From Pochonia chlamydosporia 170 (taxonomy: Eukaryota > Ascomycota > Sordariomycetes > Hypocreales > Clavicipitaceae), in the NCBI RefSeq assembly GCF_001653235.2, contig NC_035794.1:124001-188000 (forward strand): a stretch of 64,000 nt of DNA. The letters run 5' to 3'. The notes under the pieces were generated by a model. That model ran no database searches, had not been told where the DNA came from, and was given only the letters and a program-made list of their open reading frames with translations. The position numbers were made by a program, and so were the translations under genes. Of the stretch, positions 32,283 to 43,739 are shown in pieces (position 1 is the stretch's first letter; the number at the start of each line of letters is the position of its first letter).

Positions 32283-32771
32283 TCATGCGGTCTTGACAAA
32301 AACATTCATTCTGAGCAATCCACCGCATAGTTCAGTCGTCTTACCGTGGCAGGCTCGATTGCTTATCGCACACAACGTTAGTGAAAACGCTTTCTCCAAT
32401 CTACAAAAGTTCGAAACAGGCAGAGAAACGTACCAATCCTCGGGTGCTGGTAAATCAGACAATGCAGGAATCCAGTTATCGCACCAGCACTCGGAACCAT
32501 TCTCGACACCTGCGTAGGTGTAGGTCAGAGCGCCGCAAGTTTCGCAACAGTTTCGCCGGGTAATATTGCTGCTTCCACCGGGAACCTCTACCTTGAAGCC
32601 AAGGAGGTTCAGGCCGGAATCCCGGTAGCATCCCAAGGGGCGCCAATGGGGAATTGCGGGCGTGGTGGGCGTTGAAGTCGGGGCGGAGGCTGTTGGTTCG
32701 GGGCTAAGCTTGCGAAATAGCTCGCCGGCGCAGACCGTGGCGCCGAAAATTAAGTCGGCCGAGTATTTCAT
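32283..32771 (-). CDS. Secreted WSC-domain protein
   Basis: Two exons (32434-32771, 32283-32361; 72-nt intron GTACGT..ATAAG) give 138 residues. The ATG at 32771 is used; the frame runs upstream only through a TTG. After a signal peptide (MKYSADLIFGATVCAG) and a Pro/Thr/Ser-rich spacer comes one WSC carbohydrate-binding domain: WRPLGCYRDS, CCETCGALTYTYAGVENGSE, CWCDNW, then across the intron CNRACHGKTTELCGGLLRMN. The joined intron restores the conserved Cys-x3-Cys spacing, which confirms the splice model. There is no transmembrane helix, so it is a soluble or wall-associated protein rather than a sensor. Confidence 0.88.
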   Translation of the reverse strand: MKYSADLIFGATVCAGELFRKLSPEPTASAPTSTPTTPAIPHWRPLGCYRDSGLNLLGFKVEVPGGSSNITRRNCCETCGALTYTYAGVENGSECWCDNWIPALSDLPAPEDWYVSLPVSNFCRLEKAFSLTLCAISNRACHGKTTELCGGLLRMNVFVKTA

Positions 32772-32884
32772 ATTTACATTACGGTGGTTGTACAACCCAA
32801 GCAAGCGGACTAGGCCATCTTATCTTCTTGAGAGTGGGCACGGGCAACTATCGATATACAGGGGGTATCAATCTCCATCGTCCA

Positions 32885-33916
32885 CTACCACTTCGTGACT
32901 TTGCCGCACTTTGTCAAGCAGTCCTTGCCATTGTGTATCCACCCGCACGTGTGGTTTAACACGTCAAAGTCTTCTTCCGAGTCGGAGTCGTGCAAGGTAT
33001 GGTTAGAAGGCCCACGCTCAAGTCGTCTTTCCTGCCGCCAGATGCTCAAATAATTTGTTCGGTTCAGCTCCCCCGTTTCAGGGAAGTGTGGGTTGATTAT
33101 TCGGAGGTAAAAGGGGACTAATGGTTCGCATCTATTATAGTAGTTTGCCAGCAAATAATGCCATTCGTCGTACCACTCGTCCCATCTAGGTTCCATGTAT
33201 CTTATGGTAAGGTGCTTGAGACTGGTCATGTCGTGCTCGATGTAGGAAAGATACGGTCTGTATCGTGAGTCCAAGTTATTGTGCATCGTCTCAGGGTCAT
33301 CGACATCAACGACCATACTCCGTATCTGAGATATCCATGGTGTTCTCGATATATATGGCAAGTCGTACTGTCTGCATTGAACAGTATCGATTGCAAAATT
33401 AACCCACGTTGGAATACTGAGTTTCGCACTTTTGCTCGATAATTCGGAATGGCTGGAGAGAACCTTGGTGAACATGGGCAGCAAGCAGGATCGGGACTCT
33501 CGGCAAACACTAAAGCCGGCTGGTAGCGAGGCCTTGAATATCGCGTATGTAACGGTGGACTTGAGCGCCAGGAACTGCTGGTGGGCCGCAGAGGAGGCAA
33601 ATATCGGGTATGTACAGGACTGCTTGACCGCCTCGTACTGCTGATAGGCCTCGAGAGAGGTAAAGCGGACGGCCATGTTGGGCGCGATTTCCATCAGGAC
33701 GGGACCGTATGTCTTGCAAAGGTCGATTGGAGTCTCTTTCTTCACAATCTCGACGCCAGGCCTGAAGAAGCTGCACCCTTGTTTTGTTTCCGTAAGCAAA
33801 TCATGGTTGAGATTGTCCCCGAGTTCAACAGAGATGACTCTTGGTTCCAGGCTCAGCTTCCATATGTGCTGACGCAATTCAGGGACTAAGTGAGGAAAAA
33901 GATGAAATGTCGACAT
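32885..33916 (-). CDS. 2EXR-domain protein
   Basis: A single exon encodes 343 residues from ATG 33916 (the open frame extends six codons upstream through TTG only). The N terminus STFHLFPHLVPELRQHIWKL followed by EPRVISV is the signature of the fungal 2EXR domain (F-box-like, named for two conserved ExR motifs), here with the motif at ELRQHIW and EPRV. The middle has SLPAGFSVCRESR and the region YISRTPWISQIRSMVVD, also typical. Function of the family is unknown; it is strongly expanded in plant- and soil-associated ascomycetes. An acidic stretch (DSDSEED) lies near the C terminus. A TACTCCGTA motif occurs inside the gene at 33316. Confidence 0.85.
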   Translation of the reverse strand: MSTFHLFPHLVPELRQHIWKLSLEPRVISVELGDNLNHDLLTETKQGCSFFRPGVEIVKKETPIDLCKTYGPVLMEIAPNMAVRFTSLEAYQQYEAVKQSCTYPIFASSAAHQQFLALKSTVTYAIFKASLPAGFSVCRESRSCLLPMFTKVLSSHSELSSKSAKLSIPTWVNFAIDTVQCRQYDLPYISRTPWISQIRSMVVDVDDPETMHNNLDSRYRPYLSYIEHDMTSLKHLTIRYMEPRWDEWYDEWHYLLANYYNRCEPLVPFYLRIINPHFPETGELNRTNYLSIWRQERRLERGPSNHTLHDSDSEEDFDVLNHTCGWIHNGKDCLTKCGKVTKW

Positions 33917-34545
33917 TTTGAAGCATCCTTGCAATCAGTAAAACATAGATCGGAGGCGGTGGGTGTATGTTCCTTGCTCTGTGCTTGAGCCTGGCTGCTG
34001 GGAGGTATAGGCTGACTGTGGAGCCAGTCTTACCTATGCTAGCCGATGCCAATATCTTATCATACAGCATAGCATAGCTGCGACACCGTACCTACCAAAA
34101 ATTGTGGACGGCGATCGGCGATTCACATCTACTACCGGTGTTCAAGTTCCTAATACTTTCCACTGAACACTAAACCCCCTCATGGGACCATACATGGGAG
34201 TGATGGGCTGATGGGAAGGCAGATTCCATTATTTCTGAGGCGGTAACCCCACAGCCTCGCTGCCGTGCCTCCTCCCCTCACTGGAGTCATTCAGGCGCTC
34301 ATTGGCTGCCTTCTTGGTAGCTGGGCGCTTAATCCAACAAACCATCCAAATGACCGAGAGCCTCGTTACTTCATCCCAAATAATACGCGATCACGATCAA
34401 TTTCTTGCCGTTCCACGCCCTAGATTGCGTTCTGGTGTTAGACATCGCATCGTTCCTGAACAATTCTTACGCTTTTTGTTTGTCGTGGAAAAGTTGGAGA
34501 TGGCAGGCTCTTGTTTGCAAGCCCAGACCTGACAGCACAAATATC
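33917..34545. other. Intergenic, no gene seen
   Basis: Promoter side of the 2EXR gene running into the pseudogene at 34546. A degenerate upstream part of the pseudogene may lie within 34300-34545, but nothing there is clear enough to call. Confidence 0.4.
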
Positions 34546-35500
34546 ATGACCCTAGCACTCGACGCGTACCAGATCGGTTAGATATGTGCCTTGCCTACTG
34601 AGGTTGCTGCAGCCAAGCAGATGCTTGATGAAAACTTTGGGATCCTAGATGAGCAAGATAGCACAGATATAAACTTATACACCTTAGGTTGGGTTGGCAC
34701 ACACTGTGTTGTGATTGCTAGCCTTCCCGGCGGACAATATGGCACTACGGCAGCCACGATAGTAGCGATTAACATGATGCAAACATTTTCCCGATTGTTG
34801 CGCATTGGGTTGATGGTTGGCATTACAGGAGGGATTCTATCTGCTAAGTATGATGTACGACTAGGAGATATTATGGCTAGCTACCTGGAAGGCACTTGCG
34901 GAGGGGTACTTTAATATGATATAGGAAAGGTTATAAAGGATAGCAAGCTCCAGCAAACGGGCTTCTTAAATAGTCCGCCGCGATCTTTATTAACTGCGGT
35001 TGCGAATATAAGAGCAGCTGCATTAACTAATAACCTAAGCTATCTAGACTATATTAAAGAGGCGACCTATAGAAATGCACGGATACGGTAAAGTTTTGGT
35101 TGACCTAACGCGTGTACAGACAGATTGTTCTAGATTAAGCGCGAGCATCCTATAACCGCAGTAATGTGTAATGCCTGTTTGTTAGAATGGGAAGAAATAA
35201 GAAAGGCACGCGAAGAAGCTAACCCTTAAATATACTACGGCATTATCGCGTTAGTAAACGTGGTAATAAAACACGCAGCAATAAGAGAATAGCTTTGCTG
35301 GGAGACTAGAGCATTATGTTTTAAAATAGAGGCAGCTAGTCTAATAATACATTTCCCTTGTATAGTTGTCCGGGGGATCTGTGATTATGCTGACTTACAT
35401 AAGAATAAGTATTAGTAAGAATACGCGGCATTAGCCGCGGCATTATATGCAAAAGAACTAATTAGCTATATGCTTTGTTGGCCTAAAATAAACACACCTA
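34546..35500 (+). pseudogene. RIP-inactivated nucleoside-phosphorylase (PNP_UDP) domain, NLR N-terminal type
   Basis: From ATG 34546 one frame can be followed for about 950 bp without net frameshift: [154 protein letters not shown]. This is the whole purine/uridine phosphorylase-like domain that forms the N terminus of many fungal NLR/STAND proteins. It is broken by about nine in-frame stops, several where a CAA or TGG codon is expected, as C-to-T/G-to-A mutation would give. No NACHT or repeat domain follows. The 3' limit is approximate. Confidence 0.85.
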
Positions 35501-36316
35501 AGAGCTTAGAGTAGCTCGCAAAATACCGCACTTATACGCAGCTTATTAGCAATTTAGTCTAGATTATTACTTTCCTTTTAGTCTAAATAGTTAAAATCCT
35601 TCTAATTGCCTAGATTATATAGTATTTAATCTTTAATTACTTTAGTCTTTCTGAAAGACCTTAGCAATATTATTTGGTGGTATACCTCTGTAAGGTATAG
35701 CTAGCAGTAAAGAAAGGTGCTCTTAGTTAATAAGAGATTTAGTAAATAAGCATTAAATACACTAAGTAAATAGCTCTAGTTAGAAAATTACAGTTAAGTC
35801 TATTAATTAAATTCCTAGCTAAAGGGGGAAGAACCTCCCTTTTATCTGTGTGCTAGCTATAAGATCAAATGAAAACACCAAGTCCCCTTTTCCTAGCTCC
35901 CTTGTCAGACCCCCGAGTGTGAGCAATTCCGCCCACATAATGTATGGACTAAGTCATCAGAAGGGTGGAATGCTATAGAGCTATTTGTGGAAGATTGAAT
36001 TGAGTACGCTGCAGATTAGGTTGCCTGGACGTGTCTGCTGTGCTAGTATTTTCATACTAGAAACTAAAATATACATCCACTCTCTGCATGACAACAAACA
36101 GGGCAATCTCCACGTCTAGAACAATATTAAAGTGCGTAATTGCTAGCAGTCTTGCCAATATCTATTGCGCTCTAAATTGGTTGCCTATCCATGTTCACGG
36201 CGACGTCTGAGCACAGTCCGTTTCCATCAAGATCGTTAAAGCTACAAGGACAGCATGCTTGAAAGTCTCACTACCAGGCGTGTTTTCAATGCGTTGGTAC
36301 TGCATTCAATTCAGCT
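35501..36316. other. AT-rich degraded stretch
   Basis: The first 400 bp are AT-rich and stop-rich like the pseudogene before them, then composition returns to normal near 35,880. No gene or repeat family was identified. It could be decayed downstream sequence of the pseudogene. Confidence 0.4.
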
Positions 36317-36674
36317 TCATGATCCACTACGGACGAAGCATGGCCAATTCACCCAGAAGGGTAAGAAGCTGGTACGTGGCGACACCAGTGCAGTCGGATT
36401 GCGATAGTTGGTTTGCTTACCTGTAGAAACGAATGGCACTCTTGGGGTCGTTCTTGAAGTTCTTCAGGTTGTCCTTGTAGATGTTGGGGTCCAGCCAGAC
36501 GGGCAAGTTGCTCTGGCAGAAGACACCGAGGGCCTTCTTGCTAGTGTCAATCTTGTCAAGCGAAGTCTTGTTCAAGCTGACGGAGTAGCCCCTCTTGGCA
36601 AACTCCTCGTAGTATTCCTTGCTATTACACTCGGTAGCAGTGGAAGAAGGCATGCGCGATAATGCCAGCCCCAT
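36317..36674 (-). pseudogene. Alkaline phosphatase fragment
   Basis: A well-preserved exon (36421-36674) reads ECNSKEYYEEFAKRGYSVSL, KKALGVFCQSNLPVWLDPNI and YKDNLKNFKNDP, which matches the stretch of alkaline phosphatase superfamily enzymes just before the C-terminal catalytic part. A GTAAGC..ACCAG intron (36369-36420) would add only 17 unrelated residues before a TGA. The upstream two thirds and the catalytic Ser/metal-binding regions are missing, so this is a fragment of about 85 codons, 228 bp from the protease gene. Unlike the neighbouring pseudogene it shows no stops and normal base composition, so it probably arose by partial duplication or deletion rather than RIP. Confidence 0.5.
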
Positions 36675-36901
36675 TCTCCACGTAAGAAATGGTAGTTGAA
36701 GCGTTGACTATCCAGGTTGCGATACGCCCACCATACAAGCTGCACGCTTCATCGTAATCGCAAGAACACATACATAAAACCCAAGCAACCCAGATAAAAA
36801 TTCACATGAAGACGCGTATCAACACTCAACCATTACTAGTCTATTCCACCACACCCATAAATTACACCTCAATCTATATACAGAATCAAACCGTCCAATG
36901 A

Positions 36902-39658
36902 CTACACCCGCACAACTCGCTTCACCTTCTTCTCCCCCGCATACACAACCCGAAACCTCTCCGACTCAACAACATCATAATCCGCAATAACATCCGGATC
37001 CCCAAAAATCTTAAGCGCCCTTACAACCAAAGAATACGTCCCGGCAGGGACAAACCCCCCCTCAGCCAACTGGCCCGTCCACCGCACAGGTCGAACCCCG
37101 ATAGAGTCCACACTCCGCGGGAGATATGTCTTTGGAAACCCAGCGACTTGTCCCACCACAGAGCCATTCGCCTTGACATCCACGCGGAGGAGCGCCGTGC
37201 CCATCGAAAGCCGCACATTAAACACGGGATTACTCGTATTTTGCGCACCTGCCGTTTCATTCGGGCTAGGCAGCACGAAGAGATCGTTTGACTTGACGCG
37301 CTTCTTGGTAGCACTGGAGGCGAGGTAGTTGGCCGTCTTGTCCAGGATGGTCACATTGCGCATGGAGGTCGCGGCGCCGAGGTACGGAATGGAGAGTGAA
37401 TCAGTCGTGCCGTTGAGAGTAATAAATCCGCTGTAGATGGGGATTCTTGCGGCTTTTAGACCTAGAGGTGGCGAGGCGGTGATTTTAACAACGGTGGATT
37501 TGCCGGGGCTGAGGCGGATGATGCGTTTGCTGAACTGGATGGAGGCGTATTTGGTGTTTCTGTCCATAAAGGAGCCGGTGTTGATGGTCTGTGGGACGGT
37601 CTGGTTATTAGAGAGGGTGTATACTGTTGCTGCGCTGGTATGGCCCAGCGTGTACAGTTTGGTGACGTTGCCGGTGTTGCTGATTTGGATCCACGCCGGG
37701 GCGAGATGTTCAGTATCGTTGAACGGGATACTGCTCACGTTGAGGAGGGTGGTTTCGTGAACGGCGTTGTAAGCATTAATTAAGCCGGCGCCTTGCTGTG
37801 CCACGGACGCGAGATACGGAGATGCTGACACGCCGTCGTGAAATACATTAGGCGTAGATGTAGCTGCGAAGAGGGCCTTAATGGTAGCAGGGGAGATCTT
37901 CCCTCGCGCCTCAAGCATAAGGGCTATACAGCCGGCCATGTATGGCGTTGCCATGGATGTTCCTGATTCGACGGCGTAGCCTCCCAGTGCGAGAGGGTAT
38001 GTAGACAGCATGAATCCTCCGGGGGCGGAGATGGTTGTCACGGGCATGAGTTGATTGCTCGGTCCCCATTCTGTAAAGTCGCTTACTTGGCCGCCGGCTT
38101 GTTTGTTAACTTCGTTGCTGTAAATAGTCTTGGCGTACTTATTGCTGACCATATGGAGAGTGATGTTGGATGTTGCAGCGGCAGATATCCATTTCGCTCC
38201 CGTGCTGGCGGGCACCATACCTATACCCACGAGGCCAGGCATCTTGTATTCAAAGGCGTCTACGCCAGGACGATCATTGTAGAAGAGGATGTTCTTGGCA
38301 CCCGCTTTGGCGGCATTATCCTGCTTGATTTGGAAATTGCACCCTCCGCGGCGGATGAGGACTATTTTGCGGGAGAGATCTGTTTTGGCTGCCCAGGATG
38401 TGCAGCCATCCCCTACGATAGAGGAGTTCAGGCTCAAGGGGTAGAGCTGGTATGTGCCGTTGGCGAAATCTGACTGTCCGGAGATGGACCAGCCGAATTC
38501 ACTGGTTGACCCGTTGCCCAGGCTATATGTCCCTCTTGACAGTATCATGGGCGTGTACAAGTTGTTAAAGGAGCCGACTCCCGTGCCGGCAGGGTTATCG
38601 ATGCCATTGGAGGAGAGAAACATGCCTGACTGCCCGTCATTTCCGACGGCAACGGTACAGGGAACGCCAGCCTTGACAATCTTTTCGATGAGGAGACCCC
38701 ATGGTTCTGTGGGAGTTAGTGTTTGTCATGGGTGGTGAGTTGGACTGCGTACCTTCTGCCCAGCCGCTGTATAGGCCGAGAGACGCGGTGATTATATCTG
38801 CCTTATCTTCAAATGCCCTCTTGAAAGCTTCGAGGATCATGGCTGTGCTAGAGCTGCCGTGGCATTTCATGACTTTGTAGTGCCCGAGAGTCACGTTGGG
38901 AGCCACACCAGTAAAGTTGTACGGGTTGTTAGCCTGCGCGGCGAGGAGGCCGGAAACATGAGTTCCTACCTGTGTTAGCTACTACACTCAAGTTCACTCA
39001 TCTGGTGTACTTACCATGGCCGTCGCAGTTGTCGTACGGATCGTCCGTCTTGTCAACCAGGTTATACCCGAACTCTACTCGACAGCCTTTGCCGAAGCAC
39101 CCTCCCAGCGCAGGATGTTTGTAGTCAATGCCAGAATCTACTACTGCAACACGGAGCCCCGTTCCGAAATATCCCTGCTTGTGAAGTTTATCTACACCAG
39201 TCATGACATGGGGGTAGTAGACGTCTTCGGGAGATGCCCGCTTCCTCAGTTGGGCATCACGCTCGAAAAGTCCATCGCCAACGGTAGAAACTTGGCGTTG
39301 AGGGCGGTGGAGTTCGCGAACAGGCGAGATGCTCTTCACGATGGACATGGATGAGATTCTTTTGACGGTAGCCGCTTCATGCGTGTTTTCAGAGAGGCTG
39401 AATGAGCCGCCGTGGAAGAGGGAAAAGGATAAATCGCGGTCGAGCTTGATGGCGATGCCATGGCGATTTAAGTTGGTGACGAACTTGTCGGCAGACTAGA
39501 GCTTGTTAGTAGATTTCAAGCTCTTTTGAGGGGGATTTACATACGGTTTGAGAATCAGATAATTCGATAATGTAACTCCTGGGAATTCTCCCTCCATGAC
39601 CAGCTAGAGCCAGCGGCAGGGCCAAAAGGCTACACAGCCAGAATCGCAAGGAAACCAT
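36902..39658 (-). CDS. Secreted subtilisin-like serine protease (S8) with PA domain
   Basis: Four exons (39545-39658, 39015-39495, 38753-38965, 36902-38706) with introns of 49, 49 and 46 nt join to 870 residues. Signal peptide MVSLRFWLCSLLALPLALAG; inhibitor-like prodomain (SYIIELSDS, DKFVTNLNRHGIAIK) to about 125; peptidase S8 domain with catalytic Asp158 (VAVVDSGIDYKHP), His198 (DGHGTHVSG, restored across intron 2 by using the second of two AG acceptors) and Ser520 (ESGTSMATPYMAG). A protease-associated insert (RKIVLIRRGGCNFQ) lies between His and Ser, and a C-terminal Fn3-like part (ILDKTANYL onwards) follows. This matches the large, Vpr/minor-extracellular-protease-like fungal subtilases that degrade host or environmental protein. 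All key residues are intact. Confidence 0.93.
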
Positions 39659-40202
39659 GGCAGAATTACAGACAGACTACTCCGTACAGACTCATAAGGA
39701 AGGAAAAGCAAACATTGGAAATCTGACGATATTGTATTAAAATAAATTGGCTCAAAATCACAAGCAACCTTCGCGCTTACTCTTTTTCCCCCCTAGTACC
39801 GTAGATGAACTTTTTAAGACAGCGCAGCCCACAGTTAATTTTCATGGTGTGCTTTTGAGGTCCGTGATGGGAAGTAGCCTGCCAATGGGTGGTGGTTGTG
39901 GTGATGCCGATCGCCTTGATTGGGATAAGCTCAGGGTGAAAAGGAAATGCAGTCCCCATGGAGGCCTTCGGATAGGCCTTTTCAGGGTCGTGGCGTTGAA
40001 TGCCGGAGCTGAGGTGGACTCGGTAGTTTTGGGGTAAGATCTGCGAGAGGTGAATGTTAGGGTTGTTGGGGGTCTGGGATGCGATGTCATTTTGTTTTTG
40101 GGAGGAGATTGTCATCCATTTGCATGCGTGGTTGGTATTTTCCATTCTGCTCTTGTGTCCGAGGAGACGAGCGGCGGTAATCTAGGCGTGTTAGTCTAAA
40201 CC
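39659..40202. other. Protease promoter and compartment boundary
   Basis: Upstream region of the protease, with a TACTCCGTA motif at 39678. An unassigned frame (39777-40145, minus) has no motif. Normal composition ends here; AT-rich sequence begins shortly after. Confidence 0.5.
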
Positions 40203-40500
40203 ATGACTCTATCACGAATCCTGTTCAAAATAGACCAGAAGCCTAGGGGCAGCTTACGGCGCAGTAACTTGATCTACACCCTTTCCTCACCACTCGGAGT
40301 CATAATCAAAACCGGCAAAACTATCTGCTGAGAACATTAATACCCCGTCTACTACGAGCAGCTCGACAACATTAAGGATAACTTTAAGCAGGTTGATCTT
40401 GAGATTTATAAGTAAATTTCTTACTTGTTAAACTTTATTGTTAGGATTGCTGGCGATTAATTAGCGAAATCCCTGCTGTCAATTAGAAGGACACAAAAAT
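40203..40500 (+). pseudogene. RIP-broken ORF of unknown family
   Basis: From ATG 40203 one frame reads MTLSRILFKIDQKPRGSLRR, SNLIYTLSSPLGVIIKTGKT, then YPVYYEQLDNIKDNFKQVDL and FIVRIAGD over about 100 codons, with four in-frame stops (one TGA and three TAA) that fit loss of Arg or Gln codons by C-to-T change. No family recognised. It marks the start of the RIP-affected compartment. Confidence 0.4.
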
Positions 40501-43500
40501 AATGCGTTTATGGGTTTCTTTTCGCGGCTGCACGGAGCTCTCTACAGAGTTTGTGCCAGAAGTTAGGTGCCATAGGTCAAGTGGAATTTTGACAGTTTAT
40601 TCCTGCTATAGACATATAGAGCTATAGGTTAGCAGGTTACTGCACAAACCATATATGTGATAAGTTGTCTGAGGTTCTCCGGTAGGGGCAAGTGATTCTC
40701 CCCAGCTATTTGTCTTATAGCATAAGAGCTTATTATAGCATAAGATAAAGCCTACCGCACGCTATCACACTTCTCCTATCTGCTTCTCGCTACATCTAAT
40801 GCTACTTACTATATAAATGCACGCTACTTTACGCGAGAAATATAGATTCTAAGGTAAGGATTAGCAGAAAGCTCAATAGAGACTTAATAGTGTCTAGCCT
40901 TATGTCTAGACGAGATACATGCTTATCTACTCTGTGTTAAAGATCGCTCACCTAATTGTAAGCTAGGGGTGCAGTAAACGTAGCAGTAAGACTAGGTGTT
41001 ACAATCCCAGCCGCTGGCTACAGAATGGGCCAGTTGCATAATGCCACCCTGTAGCAGCTACAGACAGGCACAAAATAACAGCCTAGTATACAACCGGAAT
41101 CACGACGGACCCAATTTCCTAACTTGAAAGGGTTCCTAAGCTGTGGCTGCTTTAACCTGAGTAGTTCCTAAGCCTTAGGGAGCCCTCCTAAGCAGCTCCT
41201 AAGCAAACCTGAGCAACCTCCGAACTTTCCCTAAGTTCCTAAGCATAATAGTATTAGTACACATTTCTGAGAATTAAAATAATTACGTGGACTCTACGCG
41301 GCCTTTATATACACGCTCTTTTAGGTCTACTTTATGTGAGATAAAGAACTAGCAATTAACTTATTATTTACTTTAATTTTATTAAATTATATAAGATTTA
41401 TAATAATTCTTAGTCTATCTAATAGTTACCTAGATTAATCTAAGAATAAAATGCTAAATTAGACTTATATAAGTCTTCTAATTATTATAATAGAAACTTA
41501 TAGAATTATAAGGCTATATATAGTCTTTCCTATTACCCTAAGTTCTTAATATTACCTATGGTTCTTATAGAAAAGGCTTCTAGTATATTATTTTTATTAA
41601 TCTAGCTCTCTAAAAGTATACCTATTAAACTTTATATAATACCTATAATAAACTATTACTAGTAGAACTTATAGAGGTTTATCTTAGGCTAGCTAGATAG
41701 CTAGATACTAGACTATAATTACTTTAGTTATATAAATATAAATTTATTACTATAGAGTATATTTAAAGAAGATTATTTAAGTTTTTATAGATATTCTAAT
41801 AATTATATATGCCTTATATACTAATAGGTATTCTAAAAGAAGTAATAGCTATTAGTAGGATAGGTTCTATAGAAAACGTAATATTAAGAGAATATAGCTA
41901 TCCTAAATAATACTTTAAATTATTCTTAATTTTATTATGTTAATATTATCTCTAACTTAGCATTTTATTTTGCTCTGTCTATTATAGAGAATAGTAATAT
42001 TATTAACGCTAGCACTAAGAATATTTTCTTAGAGTGTAATAGGGATGCAATAAACTGTAAATATTGCCTATATAAATAAACCTATAGTTATCTGCAGGCA
42101 TAAGTTTAGGTTACAAGCCCACAGAAAATTTGCTGCCATAAATAGCCTTTTTGGTGATAAGTGTAAGGGACTAGCCTAGGGGCTCCTACGGACTAGCATT
42201 ACTAATAGTAACTTTTCTTATAAGGAGGAGAAAAGAAGACTAAAAGGGGTTAGTATAGTTCCTAGTAGCACCCTTATAGGGTCTAATTAAGCTCTAGTCT
42301 AGACCTATAGTGGGTTCTTAGGTAGCTCTCCCTATATGCCTATCTTCTTCTTTTCTAAGATCTAAGCATTATGCTTAAATCTATAATATACCCTCTTACT
42401 ACTTGCTCTTCTCTCTAGTCTCTTATATTAGAAGGTAGGCCTTATACTTTTTATTATTATTATATATATATAGTTACTAGCGCTATAGATTTATTATATA
42501 GGGCAGTTAGTATAGTATAGAGACTTATTATTATTACCCTACTCTCTCTAGTTTATAGTATAAAAATATCTTAGTTAAACCTTTCTTTCTCTTAACTCTT
42601 CTCTCTCTAATATTATAATCTTATTATTCTTCCTGCTAGGAATCTTTATAATTTCTTACTTCCTACTACTATATAACTACTTGCTACTATTTATTGCTCT
42701 TGCTAATAATTAATCTATCCCTTATTGCGTCCCTTATTATACCTTTCTGTGTACTATTTATTTCTAATCTACTGCTATATTTACTACTACTAGTGCCTCT
42801 CTGCCTCTCTCTTGCTGTAATAGGTTATCTTATTACTACCTTAGCTATTATAAGGTAGAAGGTAACTCTAGCAATAAGGCTCTCTCTAATAGCAAGAAGG
42901 AAACCTAGCTCTATAAACTATACTAAAATAACCTACACAAGAAGAGCTATACCTCCTATATTCTAGGATAGGGTAATACCTATAAAGCCTATAAGAATAC
43001 GCATTATTACTATAACTAGAACCTATAGGACCTTATGTTAAACTCTTGCCTGTGCTGTATAATCTGCCTAATATAGCAAGTTACTGCCAAAAAGAGATCT
43101 ATTCTTATCCCTACTATTAAAGCTACTCCTAGGCAGAAGAGGCATAATATTAAACTTATAGCTAAGTTTCTTACTCTTAGTTGCTATTATAATGCTGCTA
43201 AGTCTACTACCTAGGCTAATTATAGGTCTAGTAAGGTTATTTCTAGCCTTACTGCTACTACTAATCTTAGCTGCTATAGGAAAGGCTTGCATAATAACTT
43301 TACCTTATTACTCCTACTCTATAATCTAGCTAGTTCTTCCTAGCTAGTAATAACTCTCTAACTAGATAATAATATCTCCTGTCTACTCTTTAATAGTATC
43401 TATAGTATCTACTATAATATTTACTATCTAGCTAATATTATTACTAGTTTTACTCTAGCCTAGAAGCAGTATACTGCCTTACTATTTCTAAGCCTATTAC

Positions 43501-43739
43501 TGCCTAGGCCTAGCCTCTTACCTCTATTTAGCCTATTACTACTGCTAGTGCCTAGCCTATTGCCTTTCCTACTGCTATTTATACCTAAACTAGAGCCTAA
43601 AGAGAATAGGAAGGAGAAGGAGCTTAGAGAGAATAGAGAGAAGAAGGAGCTTAGAGAGAGTAGAGAGGATAAAGGGCTTAAAGAGAGCAAGAAGAATATA
43701 GAGAATCCCCCTACTCTCTCTAGCTTTCCTAAGTAACTA
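40501..43739. other. AT-rich RIP-affected repeat DNA, unassigned
   Basis: No intact gene. An LTR-like start TGTTACAATCCCAGCC occurs at 40997. A cluster of CCTAAG/CCTGAG motifs lies at 41133-41245. The plus-strand frame 43548-43736 (Arg/Glu/Lys repeats such as KELRENREKKELRESREDKG) is a low-complexity purine tract, not a supported gene. Confidence 0.45.
41133..41245. repeat. Irregular CCTAAG-motif cluster
   Basis: At least six CCTAAG copies, plus CCTGAG variants, are spaced 8-40 bp apart in a 113-bp island that is more GC-rich than its surroundings. It may be part of an LTR or a mobile-element terminus. Confidence 0.5.

Noticed and set aside
43548..43736. Arg/Glu/Lys-rich ORF that looks like a coiled coil
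   Set aside because: A purine-rich low-complexity tract in RIP-mutated DNA; neighbouring codons are full of stops.
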